64,000 nucleotides of DNA from Aquirufa aurantiipilula (GTDB lineage: Bacteria > Bacteroidota > Bacteroidia > Cytophagales > Spirosomataceae): assembly GCF_019923745.1 (NCBI RefSeq), contig NZ_JAANOG010000005.1, forward strand, positions 167,158 to 231,157. Reading direction: 5' to 3'. This document shows positions 1 through 9,419 of the stretch, in pieces. Both the position numbers and the translations under genes were made by a program. The notes beneath the pieces were generated by a model that worked only from the letters and a program-made list of their open reading frames with translations, had not been told where the DNA came from and ran no database searches. The first letter of the stretch is position 1. Every line of letters begins with the position of its first letter.

Positions 1-694
1 TAGCAGGGGTATGTCCCGTTAAATCTCCCACCACTCCTTTGCGCAAATCTTTTACGTGCATCAATTTCCAACGGCCTGGATATTTTTTCAATAATTTAAC
101 TGGCATTTTCTCTCCCCCACCATGTAAAGTCCATAGTACATCCATCTCAAAAGACACATATGCTGGATCTGTCTTTTGAATGATGTAATCCAATAAAGTT
201 CCTTTCTCAAATGGATGAAACTCATAACCATGGTCATGATAACACAGAGTAATACCATTTTCCTTCAGAACCTTTCCCGCTTGGTTAAATACATTCACCG
301 CTTTTTGAGCATCTTCCAAGGTGAAATCATTTCCTTTGTGAGGAATCCAAGCACACATCACAAATTTAGCTCCTAACACTTTTGCCTTTTGAACTACAGC
401 CATGGGATCCTTCTCCAATTCTCCAAAATCAGCACCCGTAGATGGAATGGAAATACCTCGAGCATCACATTGTTGTTTAAACTCTTGCAATGTCATTCCT
501 TTGGCACCACCTCCTTCAAGTTCCGTAAAACCCATCCCTTTGATAACATCTAGTGTTTTAAGTGGGTCCTGTGGAAATTGTTTTCTAAATGTATAAGCCT
601 GCACTCCTAAAGGATAGGTGTAAACTTTTTGGGCATAAGCTCCAAAACTGAGGGCAATCCCCAAAAGGGCAATCATCAATCGATTCTTTTTCAT
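1..694 (-). CDS. Sugar phosphate isomerase/epimerase-like TIM-barrel protein (C-terminus off the window)
   Basis: The reading frame starts at the ATG complementary to 692-694 and stays open to the window edge, giving about 231 residues without a stop. The protein begins with a Sec signal peptide (MKKNRLMIALLGIALSFGAYAQ), so it acts in the periplasm. It continues with xylose-isomerase-like TIM-barrel features: GVQAYTFR near the start, a GFTELEGG strand, and YHDHGYEF and FEMDVLW, which usually hold metal ligands. The family includes epimerases and enzymes acting on 3-keto-glycosides. It is the last visible gene of a minus-strand group with the GMC oxidoreductase and its small subunit, 12 nt downstream of the GMC stop. 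The substrate is inferred only from this context. Truncation is by the window, not a mutation. Confidence 0.85.
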   Translation of the reverse strand, partial: MKKNRLMIALLGIALSFGAYAQKVYTYPLGVQAYTFRKQFPQDPLKTLDVIKGMGFTELEGGGAKGMTLQEFKQQCDARGISIPSTGADFGELEKDPMAVVQKAKVLGAKFVMCAWIPHKGNDFTLEDAQKAVNVFNQAGKVLKENGITLCYHDHGYEFHPFEKGTLLDYIIQKTDPAYVSFEMDVLWTLHGGGEKMPVKLLKKYPGRWKLMHVKDLRKGVVGDLTGHTPA

Positions 695-706
695 GTGTAT
701 TTTGTT

Positions 707-2410
707 TTATAAGTTCTTTTTCTTCAATTCATCTACGGCGTGATTCGCGGCACGCGCTGCCAAAGCCATGAATGTTAAGGTGGGGTTTTGCGTTCCTGTT
801 GATGTCATACAGGCGCCATCTGTTACAAATACGTTTTTGCAAGCATGTAACTGATTCCATTCATTCAATAATGAAGTAGCAGGATTCTTACCCATGCGTA
901 CTCCCCCCATTTCATGTATATCAGCTCCAGGAGCCGACTTAGAATCGGCCGTTCTAATCTGCTGAAAGCCAGCTTTTTCAAACATTTCCTGCATTTGCTC
1001 CCTAAAATCCTTGACCATCTTGACGTCATTTTCAGTCCAGCCACAAGAGAATACTATCTGCGGTATTCCGTATTTATCTTTTAAATCTCCATGCAATCGA
1101 ATGTGATTTTGCTCTGTAGGAACTGTTTCTCCCATCATCCAAGCAGATATATTCCAATTACCCCACTGGCGATTCAGTAAGTTATCCCGTAAGGTATCTC
1201 CAATTCCTATTTGCCTGGAATACTCTCCTCTTCCTCCACCTACACCCACCGCATAGCCACGTAAAAAATCAGTATCCTGACGTTGCACATTTCTAAACCT
1301 AGGAATATAGGCATTACTTGGATTGCCCCCTGCCGTTTTTTTGTCTTTGAATCCATCAAAACTGGCATTGGCTGTACCGCGGTAATTATGCCAAGCAATG
1401 AATTTTCCTAAAAGTCCTGAATCATTTCCTAAGCCATTCGGAAAACGATTGGATAAGGAATTCATGAGAATGGCATTGGTATTGATGGTAGAGCCATTCA
1501 CAAAAATCACTTTGGCATAAAAAGGAATCATTTCATGGCTATTGGAATCAATTACATTCACCCCAATGGCTTTGCTTTTTTTATCATCATAGATAATGGA
1601 ATGAACTACCGAATGAGGTCGTAAAGTTAGATTTCCTGTTTTAGCTGCCCAAGGCAAAGTGGAGGCATTGCTACTAAAATATCCTCCATAATTACATCCT
1701 CTGTTGCATTGCCGCTGACTTAAACAACGGCCACGCCCTTGCTGAAAATGTATTTCCTGAGGGTCTGTTAGGTGAGCACATCGTCCAGAAATAACCCAAC
1801 GGTTACCGTAAACTTTGGTTAACGTTTCTTTAAAATGTTGTTCCAAACAGTTTAGCTCAAAGCCCGGTTGTACCAGACTATTGGGTAATTCTGCCAAATT
1901 ATCATTAAAACCAGCAATGCCAGCAAATTTCTCTACATGCTCATACCAGGGTTCTATATCTTTATATCGAATGGGCCAGTCCGTAGCAAATCCATCACGA
2001 ACAGGTCCTTCAAAATCAAAGTCGGACCAGCGTTGGGTTTGTCTTGCCCACAATAACGACTTCCCTCCAACGTGGTATCCCCTGGTCCAACGAAAAGGTT
2101 TTTCATAAACTACTGGTTGTTCGTCATCAGGTAATGCCCAATGTTTGGTTTCTTCCCGCATAAATCCACTCCCAGAAAAACCTTGCTTATCAGCCAAGCT
2201 TACTGTTCCTCGGTGCTCAAATTCCCAGGGGGCTTTAGAAGCAGTGGGATAATCTTCCACATGTTTCACTTGACGGCCTCGTTCCAAAACCAAGGTCTTT
2301 AATCCTCGATCGCAAAACTCCTTTGCGGCCCAGCCTCCACTAGCACCTGATCCTATGACGATCACATCATACGTGTTTTTCTTTGCTATGTTTAGATTCA
2401 AATTGGCCAT
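707..2410 (-). CDS. GMC family FAD-dependent oxidoreductase
   Basis: A 567-residue flavoprotein of the glucose-methanol-choline family. An N-terminal Rossmann motif (VIGSGASGGWAAKEF, about residues 17-31) binds FAD. The C-terminal active-site region shows HEMGGVRMG and QNPTLTFMALA, the His and Asn regions typical of GMC enzymes. A cysteine cluster (CLSQRQCNRGC, about residue 227) resembles the spacing of the 3Fe-4S site of FAD glucose dehydrogenase, so electron transfer through an Fe-S centre is possible; this is inference. No own signal peptide is evident; export is likely together with the twin-arginine-bearing small subunit encoded 3 nt upstream. The likely role is oxidation of a sugar or glycoside hydroxyl, perhaps glucoside 3-dehydrogenation. 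The family is certain; the substrate is not. Confidence 0.93.
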   Translation of the reverse strand: MANLNLNIAKKNTYDVIVIGSGASGGWAAKEFCDRGLKTLVLERGRQVKHVEDYPTASKAPWEFEHRGTVSLADKQGFSGSGFMREETKHWALPDDEQPVVYEKPFRWTRGYHVGGKSLLWARQTQRWSDFDFEGPVRDGFATDWPIRYKDIEPWYEHVEKFAGIAGFNDNLAELPNSLVQPGFELNCLEQHFKETLTKVYGNRWVISGRCAHLTDPQEIHFQQGRGRCLSQRQCNRGCNYGGYFSSNASTLPWAAKTGNLTLRPHSVVHSIIYDDKKSKAIGVNVIDSNSHEMIPFYAKVIFVNGSTINTNAILMNSLSNRFPNGLGNDSGLLGKFIAWHNYRGTANASFDGFKDKKTAGGNPSNAYIPRFRNVQRQDTDFLRGYAVGVGGGRGEYSRQIGIGDTLRDNLLNRQWGNWNISAWMMGETVPTEQNHIRLHGDLKDKYGIPQIVFSCGWTENDVKMVKDFREQMQEMFEKAGFQQIRTADSKSAPGADIHEMGGVRMGKNPATSLLNEWNQLHACKNVFVTDGACMTSTGTQNPTLTFMALAARAANHAVDELKKKNL

Positions 2411-2413
2411 ATT

Positions 2414-2920
2414 TTAAATATTTACACAACCATGGTAAAAACCTGGTGCCATGATATACTGGTAATGCTCCGTCAAAACATATTCAGAGCTAGTATAACC
2501 TCGAATAGTCTCAGCTCGTAAGGTGGTATATGCCCAAAGGTGTTCGGCCGATTTCTCTAAATCCTGTAAAAGGGCTTCTCGCTGAGCAGTATTACATGCT
2601 CCAAATGCCAGATGATGGTTTAAATTGGCCTGAAGTGATAATGCTTTAATGGCCAATTTGATTTTTTGTTGGTCCTCAGCCGTATAACAATCACTAAAAA
2701 GCTTATCGAGGAAAAGCTCCACACCTACTCCAATAGCTCCTTTGGACTTTCCCTCAGGAATGAAAGTTCCAGCTATCATTCGAAGCATCTCCTTTTCCTC
2801 TAAGGTAAAAACCTGAGAAGTAGACAGGTTTTCTCTACTCCAGCCTTGAGCCCAACTAGGTAAAATCACCATAGCACCTGCTGAAATGGCTATGGACTGC
2901 AAAATCTTTCTTCTTTTCAT
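2414..2920 (-). CDS. Gluconate 2-dehydrogenase subunit 3 family protein
   Basis: A 168-residue protein with an N-terminal MKRRKILQSIAISAGAMVILP, which has two arginines followed by a hydrophobic stretch and an AQG cleavage region, like a Tat or Sec leader. The rest matches the small (gamma) subunit family of membrane gluconate and glucoside dehydrogenases, with the typical TLEEKEMLRMIAGTFIPE start and a GFYHGCVNI end. In known complexes this subunit helps fold and export the GMC flavoprotein subunit. The gene is 3 nt upstream of the GMC gene on the same strand, so the two products almost certainly form one enzyme. A 99-bp gap separates it from the upstream TIM-barrel gene. Confidence 0.88.
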   Translation of the reverse strand: MKRRKILQSIAISAGAMVILPSWAQGWSRENLSTSQVFTLEEKEMLRMIAGTFIPEGKSKGAIGVGVELFLDKLFSDCYTAEDQQKIKLAIKALSLQANLNHHLAFGACNTAQREALLQDLEKSAEHLWAYTTLRAETIRGYTSSEYVLTEHYQYIMAPGFYHGCVNI

Positions 2921-3019
2921 GGGAAAATATTACACATTTAATTTGCTTGAAAAAACAAGAATTTCTACCATTCACTACCCTGATGTTACACAAAGTCCAA
3001 TGAAGGAAATGATCAAGTC

Positions 3020-3901
3020 CTATTTTATTTTGTTTAGCTGTTCTCGGTAATATTGTACCGTCCGAATCACCGAAGGTAGATTACTGGGCTTCTCCTGAGT
3101 ATCCCGTTCAATGTTGATATTTCCTTGAAAACCTTGTCGTTTTAGTTCTGCAAAAACCTCCGGAAAATTCACCACCCCGGTTCCAACAGGGACATCCCTT
3201 AATTTTGGATTATTGTACTCAGCGATATCTTTTAAATGGATAGCAATAATTCTCCCTTCCAATTTCTTCAAAGCATCCACCGGATTTATCCCACTTTTTG
3301 GGTAATGACCTAAGTCGGGACAAGCATAAAAGTTTGGATGATTTTTCATCGCTATTAGTAAGGAGTCTGGAGTCCAATATACACTGGTTCCTTTCCAATG
3401 GTTATGTATGGCCACTTTGATTTTATACATGCCTGCCAAACTATCTACTCCATCCCATAAATGTACTGGGGGTTCTGCAGTAACATAATTGACATCTAAC
3501 TCTTTAGCTATATCAAACTCCTTCTTCCAACGATCGATGGTTTTACCCCCTACCAAATAAATAGATTCCATCTTGAATCCTTTTTCTTTAATCATTTGCT
3601 TTAATTGTCTGACTCCAGTACTTGACAAATTCATCACAGCAGAATCCTTCAAAGCAGCACCCGCTTTACCAAAAGTATAACCTTCAATATAATGAAGTCC
3701 AGCACTGTCAGCCTTGGCCAATTGCTCCGGAAATGAAAAAGGATTAAATGTGTAAAGGGCTACTCCTAGCTTCCAATCTTTAGGGGCCTTTTTTACTGTA
3801 TTTAATTTTTTATGTACATATTTATCTGGCTGTTTAGCCAAATTGTTTTGAGATAGACTAAGACATAAGCCTAAAAGGCAAAAAGCGTATATTTTTTTCA
3901 T
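3020..3901 (-). CDS. Periplasmic sugar phosphate isomerase/epimerase-like TIM-barrel protein
   Basis: A 293-residue protein with a signal peptide (MKKIYAFCLLGLCLSLSQ) and an AP-endonuclease-2/xylose-isomerase-like TIM barrel. Visible signatures are GVALYTFN, YVTAEPP, AIHNHWKG, ACPDLGHYPKSG, IAIHLKDI and NINIERD, where His, Asp and Glu residues would bind a divalent metal. It resembles the partial gene at the window start in fold and location but is a different subgroup. Exported proteins of this family are repeatedly found with GMC dehydrogenases and DUF1080 proteins, which process 3-keto-sugars. The exact reaction is not known. It leads the minus-strand group 694-3901. Confidence 0.88.
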   Translation of the reverse strand: MKKIYAFCLLGLCLSLSQNNLAKQPDKYVHKKLNTVKKAPKDWKLGVALYTFNPFSFPEQLAKADSAGLHYIEGYTFGKAGAALKDSAVMNLSSTGVRQLKQMIKEKGFKMESIYLVGGKTIDRWKKEFDIAKELDVNYVTAEPPVHLWDGVDSLAGMYKIKVAIHNHWKGTSVYWTPDSLLIAMKNHPNFYACPDLGHYPKSGINPVDALKKLEGRIIAIHLKDIAEYNNPKLRDVPVGTGVVNFPEVFAELKRQGFQGNINIERDTQEKPSNLPSVIRTVQYYREQLNKIK

Positions 3902-4068
3902 GAGGTTTGGTTTTTATAAGAAGAAAATTGGATAAAGAACATGACAACTCAGCCAAATTAAATGAAAATTATCAGTATTTTACCTATACAAAACAGTAAA
4001 AAAACCAGAAATACATGTAAGAAAAATTCTATTTAATTATTTAAAACTTTACCAAGGAAACAAATCAA

Positions 4069-5592
4069 ATGAAAAAATCACTTATTCTACTCCTAATTAG
4101 CTTTTATAGTTGGGGACAAGCTAAGCAAAAACCCAACATCATTTTTATTATTTCTGACGACCATACCTCGCAAGCCATTAGTGCCTATGGAAGTAAATTG
4201 GCCAAGACCCCCAGCATTGATCGCATTGCGAGAGAAGGGGCTATCCTGTACAATAATGTGGTGACAAATTCCATATGTGGCCCGAGTAGAGCCACCTTAT
4301 TGACAGGAAAATTCAGTCATAAAAATGGCTATAAATTCAATGAAAAGAAATTTGATATTGAACAAGCTGTTTTTCCTGAAGAGTTACAAAAAAATGGATA
4401 CCAAACAGCTTGGGTAGGTAAAATGCACCTAGGAACATTGCCTCATGGATTTGATTATTTGAATATCCTTCCTGGTCATGGAAGCTATTACAATTCTGAC
4501 TTCGTAGATAGCCAGAATAAAACCACCCGCCATGAAGGCTATGTTACTAATGTAATCACTCAATTGTCAAAAGAATGGTTAAATCAGCGAGATCCCAATA
4601 AACCGTTTTTCATGGTGGTTGGACATAAAGCAACTCACCGCTCATGGTTACCTGATATTCAAGATTTAGGAGCCTATGATGATGTGACATTCCCAATTCC
4701 AGATACCTTTTATGATAATTACGCGGGAAGGCTAGCGGCTGCAGATCAGGACATGACCATTGATAAAACCATGATCCTTAGTCAAGATTTAAAAATTCAT
4801 GGTAAATATGAAGGAGCAGGAGATGGTGGAAATTACAATCGCTTCACTCCACAACAAAGACCAGCTTTTTATGACTATTATGAGAATAAAATCAGTAAAG
4901 AGTTTGAAGAAAAAAAACTTAGTGGTAAAGCCCTAGCAGAATGGAAATACCAGCGTTACATGAAAGACTATCTTTCTACTGCCAACTCGCTAGATAGAAA
5001 TATAGGAGAATTACTAGATTATCTAGATAAATCAGGATTAGCCAAAAATACCGTAGTAGTCTATACTTCAGATCAAGGATTTTATTTGGGAGAACATGGA
5101 TGGTTTGATAAACGCTTCATCTATGAAGAGTCATTAAAGACTCCCTTTGTGATTCGTTATCCTGGAGCCATCAAACCTGGCACTAAAGTTAGCCAAGTAG
5201 TTTCCAATGTGGATTGGGCTCCAACCTTACTTGATATCGCTCAGACTAAAATACCTTCTGAAATTCAAGGAAAGTCATTTCTGCCAGTATTGAAAGGCCA
5301 AGGCAAAAACTGGAAGAATGAATCCTATTATCACTATTATGAATATCCTCAACCACATCATGTGTATCCACACTTTGGTTTAAGAACGGCCCAATATACT
5401 CTGGTACGTTTTTATGGGCCTAAAGATTTCTGGGAATTATATGATATCAAAAAAGACCCTAAAAATTTGCACAATATCTACGATAAAAAAGAAAATGCGC
5501 AAATTATTGCCGATTTGAAAAAACAACTCGTGCAAAAAATGAATCAATACGATGATAAAGAAGCCCTAGAAATATACCAAAAAGGCCAATAA
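4069..5592 (+). CDS. Sulfatase (type I, formylglycine-dependent)
   Basis: A 507-residue arylsulfatase-family enzyme with a signal peptide ending near WGQAKQ, so it is exported. The metal-binding start NIIFIISDDHTSQ (about residues 23-35) is followed by Cys70-Gly-Pro-Ser-Arg74, the CxPSR motif in which Cys is converted to formylglycine by a maturase. GKMHLGTLPHGFDY and YTSDQGFYLGEHGWFDKR carry further conserved active-site residues. Such enzymes remove sulfate esters from polysaccharides or glycosaminoglycans. The gene stands alone, with an intrinsic terminator directly behind it. No maturase gene is in the window. Nearby GH2, GH43, GH78 and SusCD genes support a role in sulfated glycan use, but the substrate is open. 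Confidence 0.95.
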   Translation: MKKSLILLLISFYSWGQAKQKPNIIFIISDDHTSQAISAYGSKLAKTPSIDRIAREGAILYNNVVTNSICGPSRATLLTGKFSHKNGYKFNEKKFDIEQAVFPEELQKNGYQTAWVGKMHLGTLPHGFDYLNILPGHGSYYNSDFVDSQNKTTRHEGYVTNVITQLSKEWLNQRDPNKPFFMVVGHKATHRSWLPDIQDLGAYDDVTFPIPDTFYDNYAGRLAAADQDMTIDKTMILSQDLKIHGKYEGAGDGGNYNRFTPQQRPAFYDYYENKISKEFEEKKLSGKALAEWKYQRYMKDYLSTANSLDRNIGELLDYLDKSGLAKNTVVVYTSDQGFYLGEHGWFDKRFIYEESLKTPFVIRYPGAIKPGTKVSQVVSNVDWAPTLLDIAQTKIPSEIQGKSFLPVLKGQGKNWKNESYYHYYEYPQPHHVYPHFGLRTAQYTLVRFYGPKDFWELYDIKKDPKNLHNIYDKKENAQIIADLKKQLVQKMNQYDDKEALEIYQKGQ

Positions 5593-5609
5593 GAAAGTTT
5601 CACAGGATA

Positions 5610-5642
5610 AAAAAGCCTATCGCTAATAACGATAGGCTTTTT
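5610..5642 (+). terminator. Intrinsic terminator after the sulfatase gene
   Basis: A perfect 13-bp stem (aaaaagcctatcg, then its complement ending in ttttt) with a 7-nt loop lies 18 nt after the sulfatase stop and ends in a T tract. The A tract on the other side could also let it work on the minus strand, but no minus gene ends here. Confidence 0.9.
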
Positions 5643-6273
5643 GCATTCCTGTGTTCTATAATTGTATACTGTCTTTAATCTTAACTTATGCTTACATCAT
5701 TCAAAAATGAATTTTATAAACATTCCCTTTTTAAAATTTCTTGAATCAATGATTCTTATTTTTAAATCGGTAGCCTAAAAGTAGGAGAAATCTTATAAAA
5801 ATTTCAACTAAAACTCAATTATTAGTATAATTTAATAATTCTATACTAATTAATCTCGCTTGACTCAAGAAGAAGTCTGTAGAAACAATTGAGTTAATGG
5901 TTAGGCATCTTACTATTTTATAAAAAAATTAAGCCAAGAGGATAGTTTTATTATCAAAATAATGGCTAATTTTAAAAAATTATTTTTTTCTTTTTTAACA
6001 ACCGCTAATAAATTAGGTACAAGTTTTGAATAATAGGACAAAGGATTGAAGCAAAGAAATCTAGCTCCAGCGAAGCTTATCTAACTTAAACGCATTAAAA
6101 ACAAATTACCGTTCTAAATTTATAAACCAGACTACGACTAGTCATTTTTTTGCATGATTTTCATCATTTCGATTAACAATTTATTGATTAATCGGTTTTC
6201 TGATGATAGGACCTCATGAAGGAATCCAATGAAATGCAAACTCAATTTCTAGTTTAGTAAAGTTTTCCTATCA
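5643..6273. other. 631-bp AT-rich intergenic region without a convincing gene
   Basis: It lies between the sulfatase terminator and the AraC-type regulator. It is very AT-rich and carries only short chance reading frames of about 23 codons (from 5707 and 5962). I see no tRNA, repeat or conserved RNA motif, and no clear TAnnTTTG box close to the regulator start. It probably holds the promoter of the regulator gene and perhaps its autoregulatory sites. Confidence 0.5.
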
Positions 6274-7470
6274 ATGTTCCTAACCTTACCCTTTCTATCC
6301 CTTCTTTTTTCCATAATCATTGCTTATTTCAATATTAAGAAGAATAGAGGCATTATTTTCTTGTCGATTTTTTATTTTCTGATTGGGGTAATTAGCTTAA
6401 AATACTATTTATTCACCTATGATAGTCAATTACCTTGGTTATTGGCGATTCTGTATGGTCATTTTTCTCCCTTGTTTTTTCTGATTGGACCAGCAGCATA
6501 TATATATGTCCGTAACACCGTAACCGACCAAGAAGGACTCAGCCAAAAAGATATTTGGCACCTTATCCCAAGCCTATATATGATCGTAGGCTTGATTCCT
6601 TATTTTCTAAAACCATACCAAGATAAATTGGCCTTAGTGACCAAAATACTTAATCAGCCCGGAGAACTTTATACCAATCAAATTCATTTATTTAGTCCTA
6701 GCCTAGTCAATGACTTTGTTAGAAACTTTTTATACGTATACTATGCCTGGCTGATGATTATGCTTTTGATCAAATCTAGTGAAACAAAAGAGACAGAATC
6801 TGTAGATTCATACGAAATGCAAAAACGTATTACCTTTCAATGGCTCATTATTTTTGTTTCATTCAACACTTTCATAGCAAGTATTCTACTTTCGTCCAAT
6901 TTCGTAGTACTATTTAGCCCTGAACGCGACTTCAGCAATTTGAATGATTATTTACCTTATTATCGAATACTCATCATGTTTGCTTTTGTCATGCCATTAT
7001 TGATTCTCCTATTTCCGAGAGTATTGTATGGCATTCCTCAGTTAACAGTAGAAGAGCTAGAATTAATTCAAACGAAAAAGAGAAAATCCAATTCAGAAAA
7101 AACAGAATTAGATGTAGATGACTCCTTCTATGAACTTTCACAAATCATTTTAAACTACATAGAAACCGACAAACCCTATTTGAACCCCCGTTTCTCCATC
7201 CGTGATATCGTGGTGACATTGAATATACCACAACATCATGTTTCTTACTGTTTCAATAAAATACTAAATACTCCCTTCCCTACCATCAAGAATAAATACC
7301 GCATTGAATATGTCAAGGAACTGATAATAAAAGATAAGGAAAAGCGGTTTTCACTGGAGGGATTGATGAAGGAAGCTGGTTTTACTTCCAAAAACAGCTT
7401 TTTCCAAGCCTTTAAAGAAATTGAAGGTTGTACCCCAAAGGTCTGGTCAGAACAGCAAAAAGCAGACTAA
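6274..7470 (+). CDS. Membrane-anchored AraC family transcriptional regulator
   Basis: A 398-residue protein. Residues 1 to about 255 contain roughly seven hydrophobic segments (for example LPFLSLLFSIIIAYF, FFLIGPAAYIYV and ILIMFAFVMPLLILLF), so the N-terminal half is a multi-pass membrane domain. After a charged linker (KKRKSNSEKTELD) the C-terminal ~110 residues form an AraC-type double helix-turn-helix, with FSIRDIVVTLNIPQHHVSYCFNK as the first unit and FSLEGLMKEAGFTSKNSFFQAFKE as the second. The family is common in Bacteroidota, and the ligand sensed by the membrane part is unknown. It lies 77 bp upstream of the GH2 gene in the same direction and may control it. Confidence 0.9.
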   Translation: MFLTLPFLSLLFSIIIAYFNIKKNRGIIFLSIFYFLIGVISLKYYLFTYDSQLPWLLAILYGHFSPLFFLIGPAAYIYVRNTVTDQEGLSQKDIWHLIPSLYMIVGLIPYFLKPYQDKLALVTKILNQPGELYTNQIHLFSPSLVNDFVRNFLYVYYAWLMIMLLIKSSETKETESVDSYEMQKRITFQWLIIFVSFNTFIASILLSSNFVVLFSPERDFSNLNDYLPYYRILIMFAFVMPLLILLFPRVLYGIPQLTVEELELIQTKKRKSNSEKTELDVDDSFYELSQIILNYIETDKPYLNPRFSIRDIVVTLNIPQHHVSYCFNKILNTPFPTIKNKYRIEYVKELIIKDKEKRFSLEGLMKEAGFTSKNSFFQAFKEIEGCTPKVWSEQQKAD

Positions 7471-7547
7471 AACCATCATTTTATCCTATAAAAAGTTAAG
7501 AACAAAAGCTTTTTAATATCTTAGGTTTTTCAAATCTATACCTTAAC

Positions 7548-9359
7548 ATGAAAAACCTATTATTTATAGCCGCCTTGGCTATGCAGCTTTTCTCTGTCGA
7601 CGCCCAAAACTGGAAACCTGCAGGAAACAAAATCAAAAGCCCATGGGCTGAAAAAGTAGATCCCAACAATACACTTCCTGAATATCCAAGACCACAAATG
7701 GTCCGAGATCAATGGCAAAATTTGAATGGACTGTGGGATTATACCATACTAGACAAAGGAGCCAATATCCCTAGCCAATTTGAAGGCAAAATATTAGTGC
7801 CATTTGCCGTAGAATCCAGTCTATCGGGGGTTCAAAAAACAGTGGGAGACCAAAAAGAATTGTGGTACCATCGCTCATTTACTATTCCTGCTACCTGGAA
7901 AAATAAAAATATCATCCTACATTTTGGGGCAGTAGATTGGAAAGCCGATGTGTGGGTGAATGATGTTAAAGTAGGTACTCACCAAGGTGGATATGCTCCA
8001 TTTAGCTTTGATATCACAGCCTTCCTACAAAAAGATAAAGCACAAAAAGTGGTCGTTAAAGTCTGGGACCCAAGTGACCTTGGCTTTCAACCTCGTGGTA
8101 AGCAAGTAAATAACCCTAGAAGTATTTGGTATACTCCTGTAACAGGCATTTGGCAAACCGTTTGGCTTGAGCCGGTAGAATCAACCTTCATTAGCCAATT
8201 AAAAACAGTACCTAATATTGATGGAGGAAATATCAGCGTACAATCTAAAACAGAAGGAACCATCCCGTCTGATATCATAGAAGTAAAAGTATTAGAAAAT
8301 GGAAATGTGATTTCCTCTGGCAAAGCCGCTGTAGGTCAAGATGTGTTAGTGGCTATTCCAAATGCCAAATTATGGAGCCCAGAATCTCCTTTCCTTTATG
8401 ACCTAGAAATTTCTATTCTTCGCAATGGACTTAGCAAAGATAAATTGAAAAGCTATGTAGGAATGCGCAAAATTTCTACTAAAATAGATGCCAATGGGAT
8501 TCATCGCCTTCAATTAAACAATAAAAATGTATTTCAATTAGGGCCATTGGATCAAGGCTGGTGGCCTGATGGCTTGTATACTGCACCTACTGATGAAGCC
8601 CTACTTTACGACATCAAAAAAACCAAGGATTTTGGCTACAATATGATCCGTAAGCACGTGAAAGTAGAACCTGCTAGATGGTATACTCACTGCGATCGTG
8701 AAGGTATTTTGGTTTGGCAAGATATGCCTAGTGGCGACAAAGACCCAAAATGGGTAACCAGAAACTATTTCAATGATAAAGAATTAATCCGCTCCAAAGC
8801 TTCTGAAGAAAACTTCATGAAAGAATGGAAGGAAATCATGGATTTAACCTTCTCTAATCCAAGCGTGGTGGTTTGGGTTCCTTTTAACGAAGCTTGGGGC
8901 CAATTCAAAACCCCTGAAGTAGTAGAATGGACAAAAAATTATGACCCTTCCCGATTGGTTAATCCTGCCAGTGGAGGGAACCACTATGATGTAGGCGATA
9001 TGCTGGATATGCACAATTATCCAGACCCTAAAATGGGCTTGTTTGATTCTAAACGTGTGAATGTTTTAGGCGAATATGGTGGCATAGGTTTGGCATTGGA
9101 TCAACACCTATGGGAAGCAAATCGCAATTGGGGATATGTACAATACAAAACAAGTGAAGAAGCAACTAAGGCCTATGTGGACTTAGCCGAAAAGCTTAAA
9201 AAGCTTATTCCTTTTGGCTATTCAGCAGCGGTTTATACCCAAACCACGGATGTAGAAATTGAAGTAAATGGATTGATGACCTATGACCGCAAGGTGATAA
9301 AATTATTGGAAGATAAAATCCGACAAGCCAATATCGAAATTCGGGAGACTTTGAAATAA
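7548..9359 (+). CDS. Glycoside hydrolase family 2 protein (beta-galactosidase/beta-glucuronidase type)
   Basis: A 603-residue exported enzyme (signal peptide to about SVDAQ, residue 19). The domain order is GH2 sugar-binding jelly roll (about 45-210, RDQWQNLNGLWDY), immunoglobulin-like sandwich (about 215-305) and TIM barrel. The acid/base is Glu448 in VPFNEAWG and the nucleophile is Glu509 in LGEYGG, both as expected for GH2. It is much shorter than LacZ and lacks its C-terminal domain, so it is closer to the short exported GH2 enzymes of Bacteroidota. Specificity could be beta-galactoside, beta-glucuronide or another sugar. A terminator follows at once, so with its 77-bp leader it is probably transcribed on its own or with the AraC gene. 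Confidence 0.93.
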   Translation: MKNLLFIAALAMQLFSVDAQNWKPAGNKIKSPWAEKVDPNNTLPEYPRPQMVRDQWQNLNGLWDYTILDKGANIPSQFEGKILVPFAVESSLSGVQKTVGDQKELWYHRSFTIPATWKNKNIILHFGAVDWKADVWVNDVKVGTHQGGYAPFSFDITAFLQKDKAQKVVVKVWDPSDLGFQPRGKQVNNPRSIWYTPVTGIWQTVWLEPVESTFISQLKTVPNIDGGNISVQSKTEGTIPSDIIEVKVLENGNVISSGKAAVGQDVLVAIPNAKLWSPESPFLYDLEISILRNGLSKDKLKSYVGMRKISTKIDANGIHRLQLNNKNVFQLGPLDQGWWPDGLYTAPTDEALLYDIKKTKDFGYNMIRKHVKVEPARWYTHCDREGILVWQDMPSGDKDPKWVTRNYFNDKELIRSKASEENFMKEWKEIMDLTFSNPSVVVWVPFNEAWGQFKTPEVVEWTKNYDPSRLVNPASGGNHYDVGDMLDMHNYPDPKMGLFDSKRVNVLGEYGGIGLALDQHLWEANRNWGYVQYKTSEEATKAYVDLAEKLKKLIPFGYSAAVYTQTTDVEIEVNGLMTYDRKVIKLLEDKIRQANIEIRETLK

Positions 9360-9369
9360 TCAACAATAA

Positions 9370-9405
9370 AAAGAGTCCAAGTATTTAAATCTGCTTGGAC
9401 TCTTT
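9370..9405 (+). terminator. Intrinsic terminator after GH2
   Basis: A 12-bp stem (aaagagtccaag paired with cttggactcttt) with a 12-nt loop lies 10 nt behind the GH2 stop codon. The T tract is short, so termination may be partial. Confidence 0.75.
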
Positions 9406-9419
9406 CAATAACTTAACCC

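Noticed and set aside
5962..6033. 23-codon frame starting MANFKKLFFSF in the gap before the AraC gene
   Set aside because: Short, in very AT-rich DNA, with no promoter or conserved context; a chance frame is more likely.
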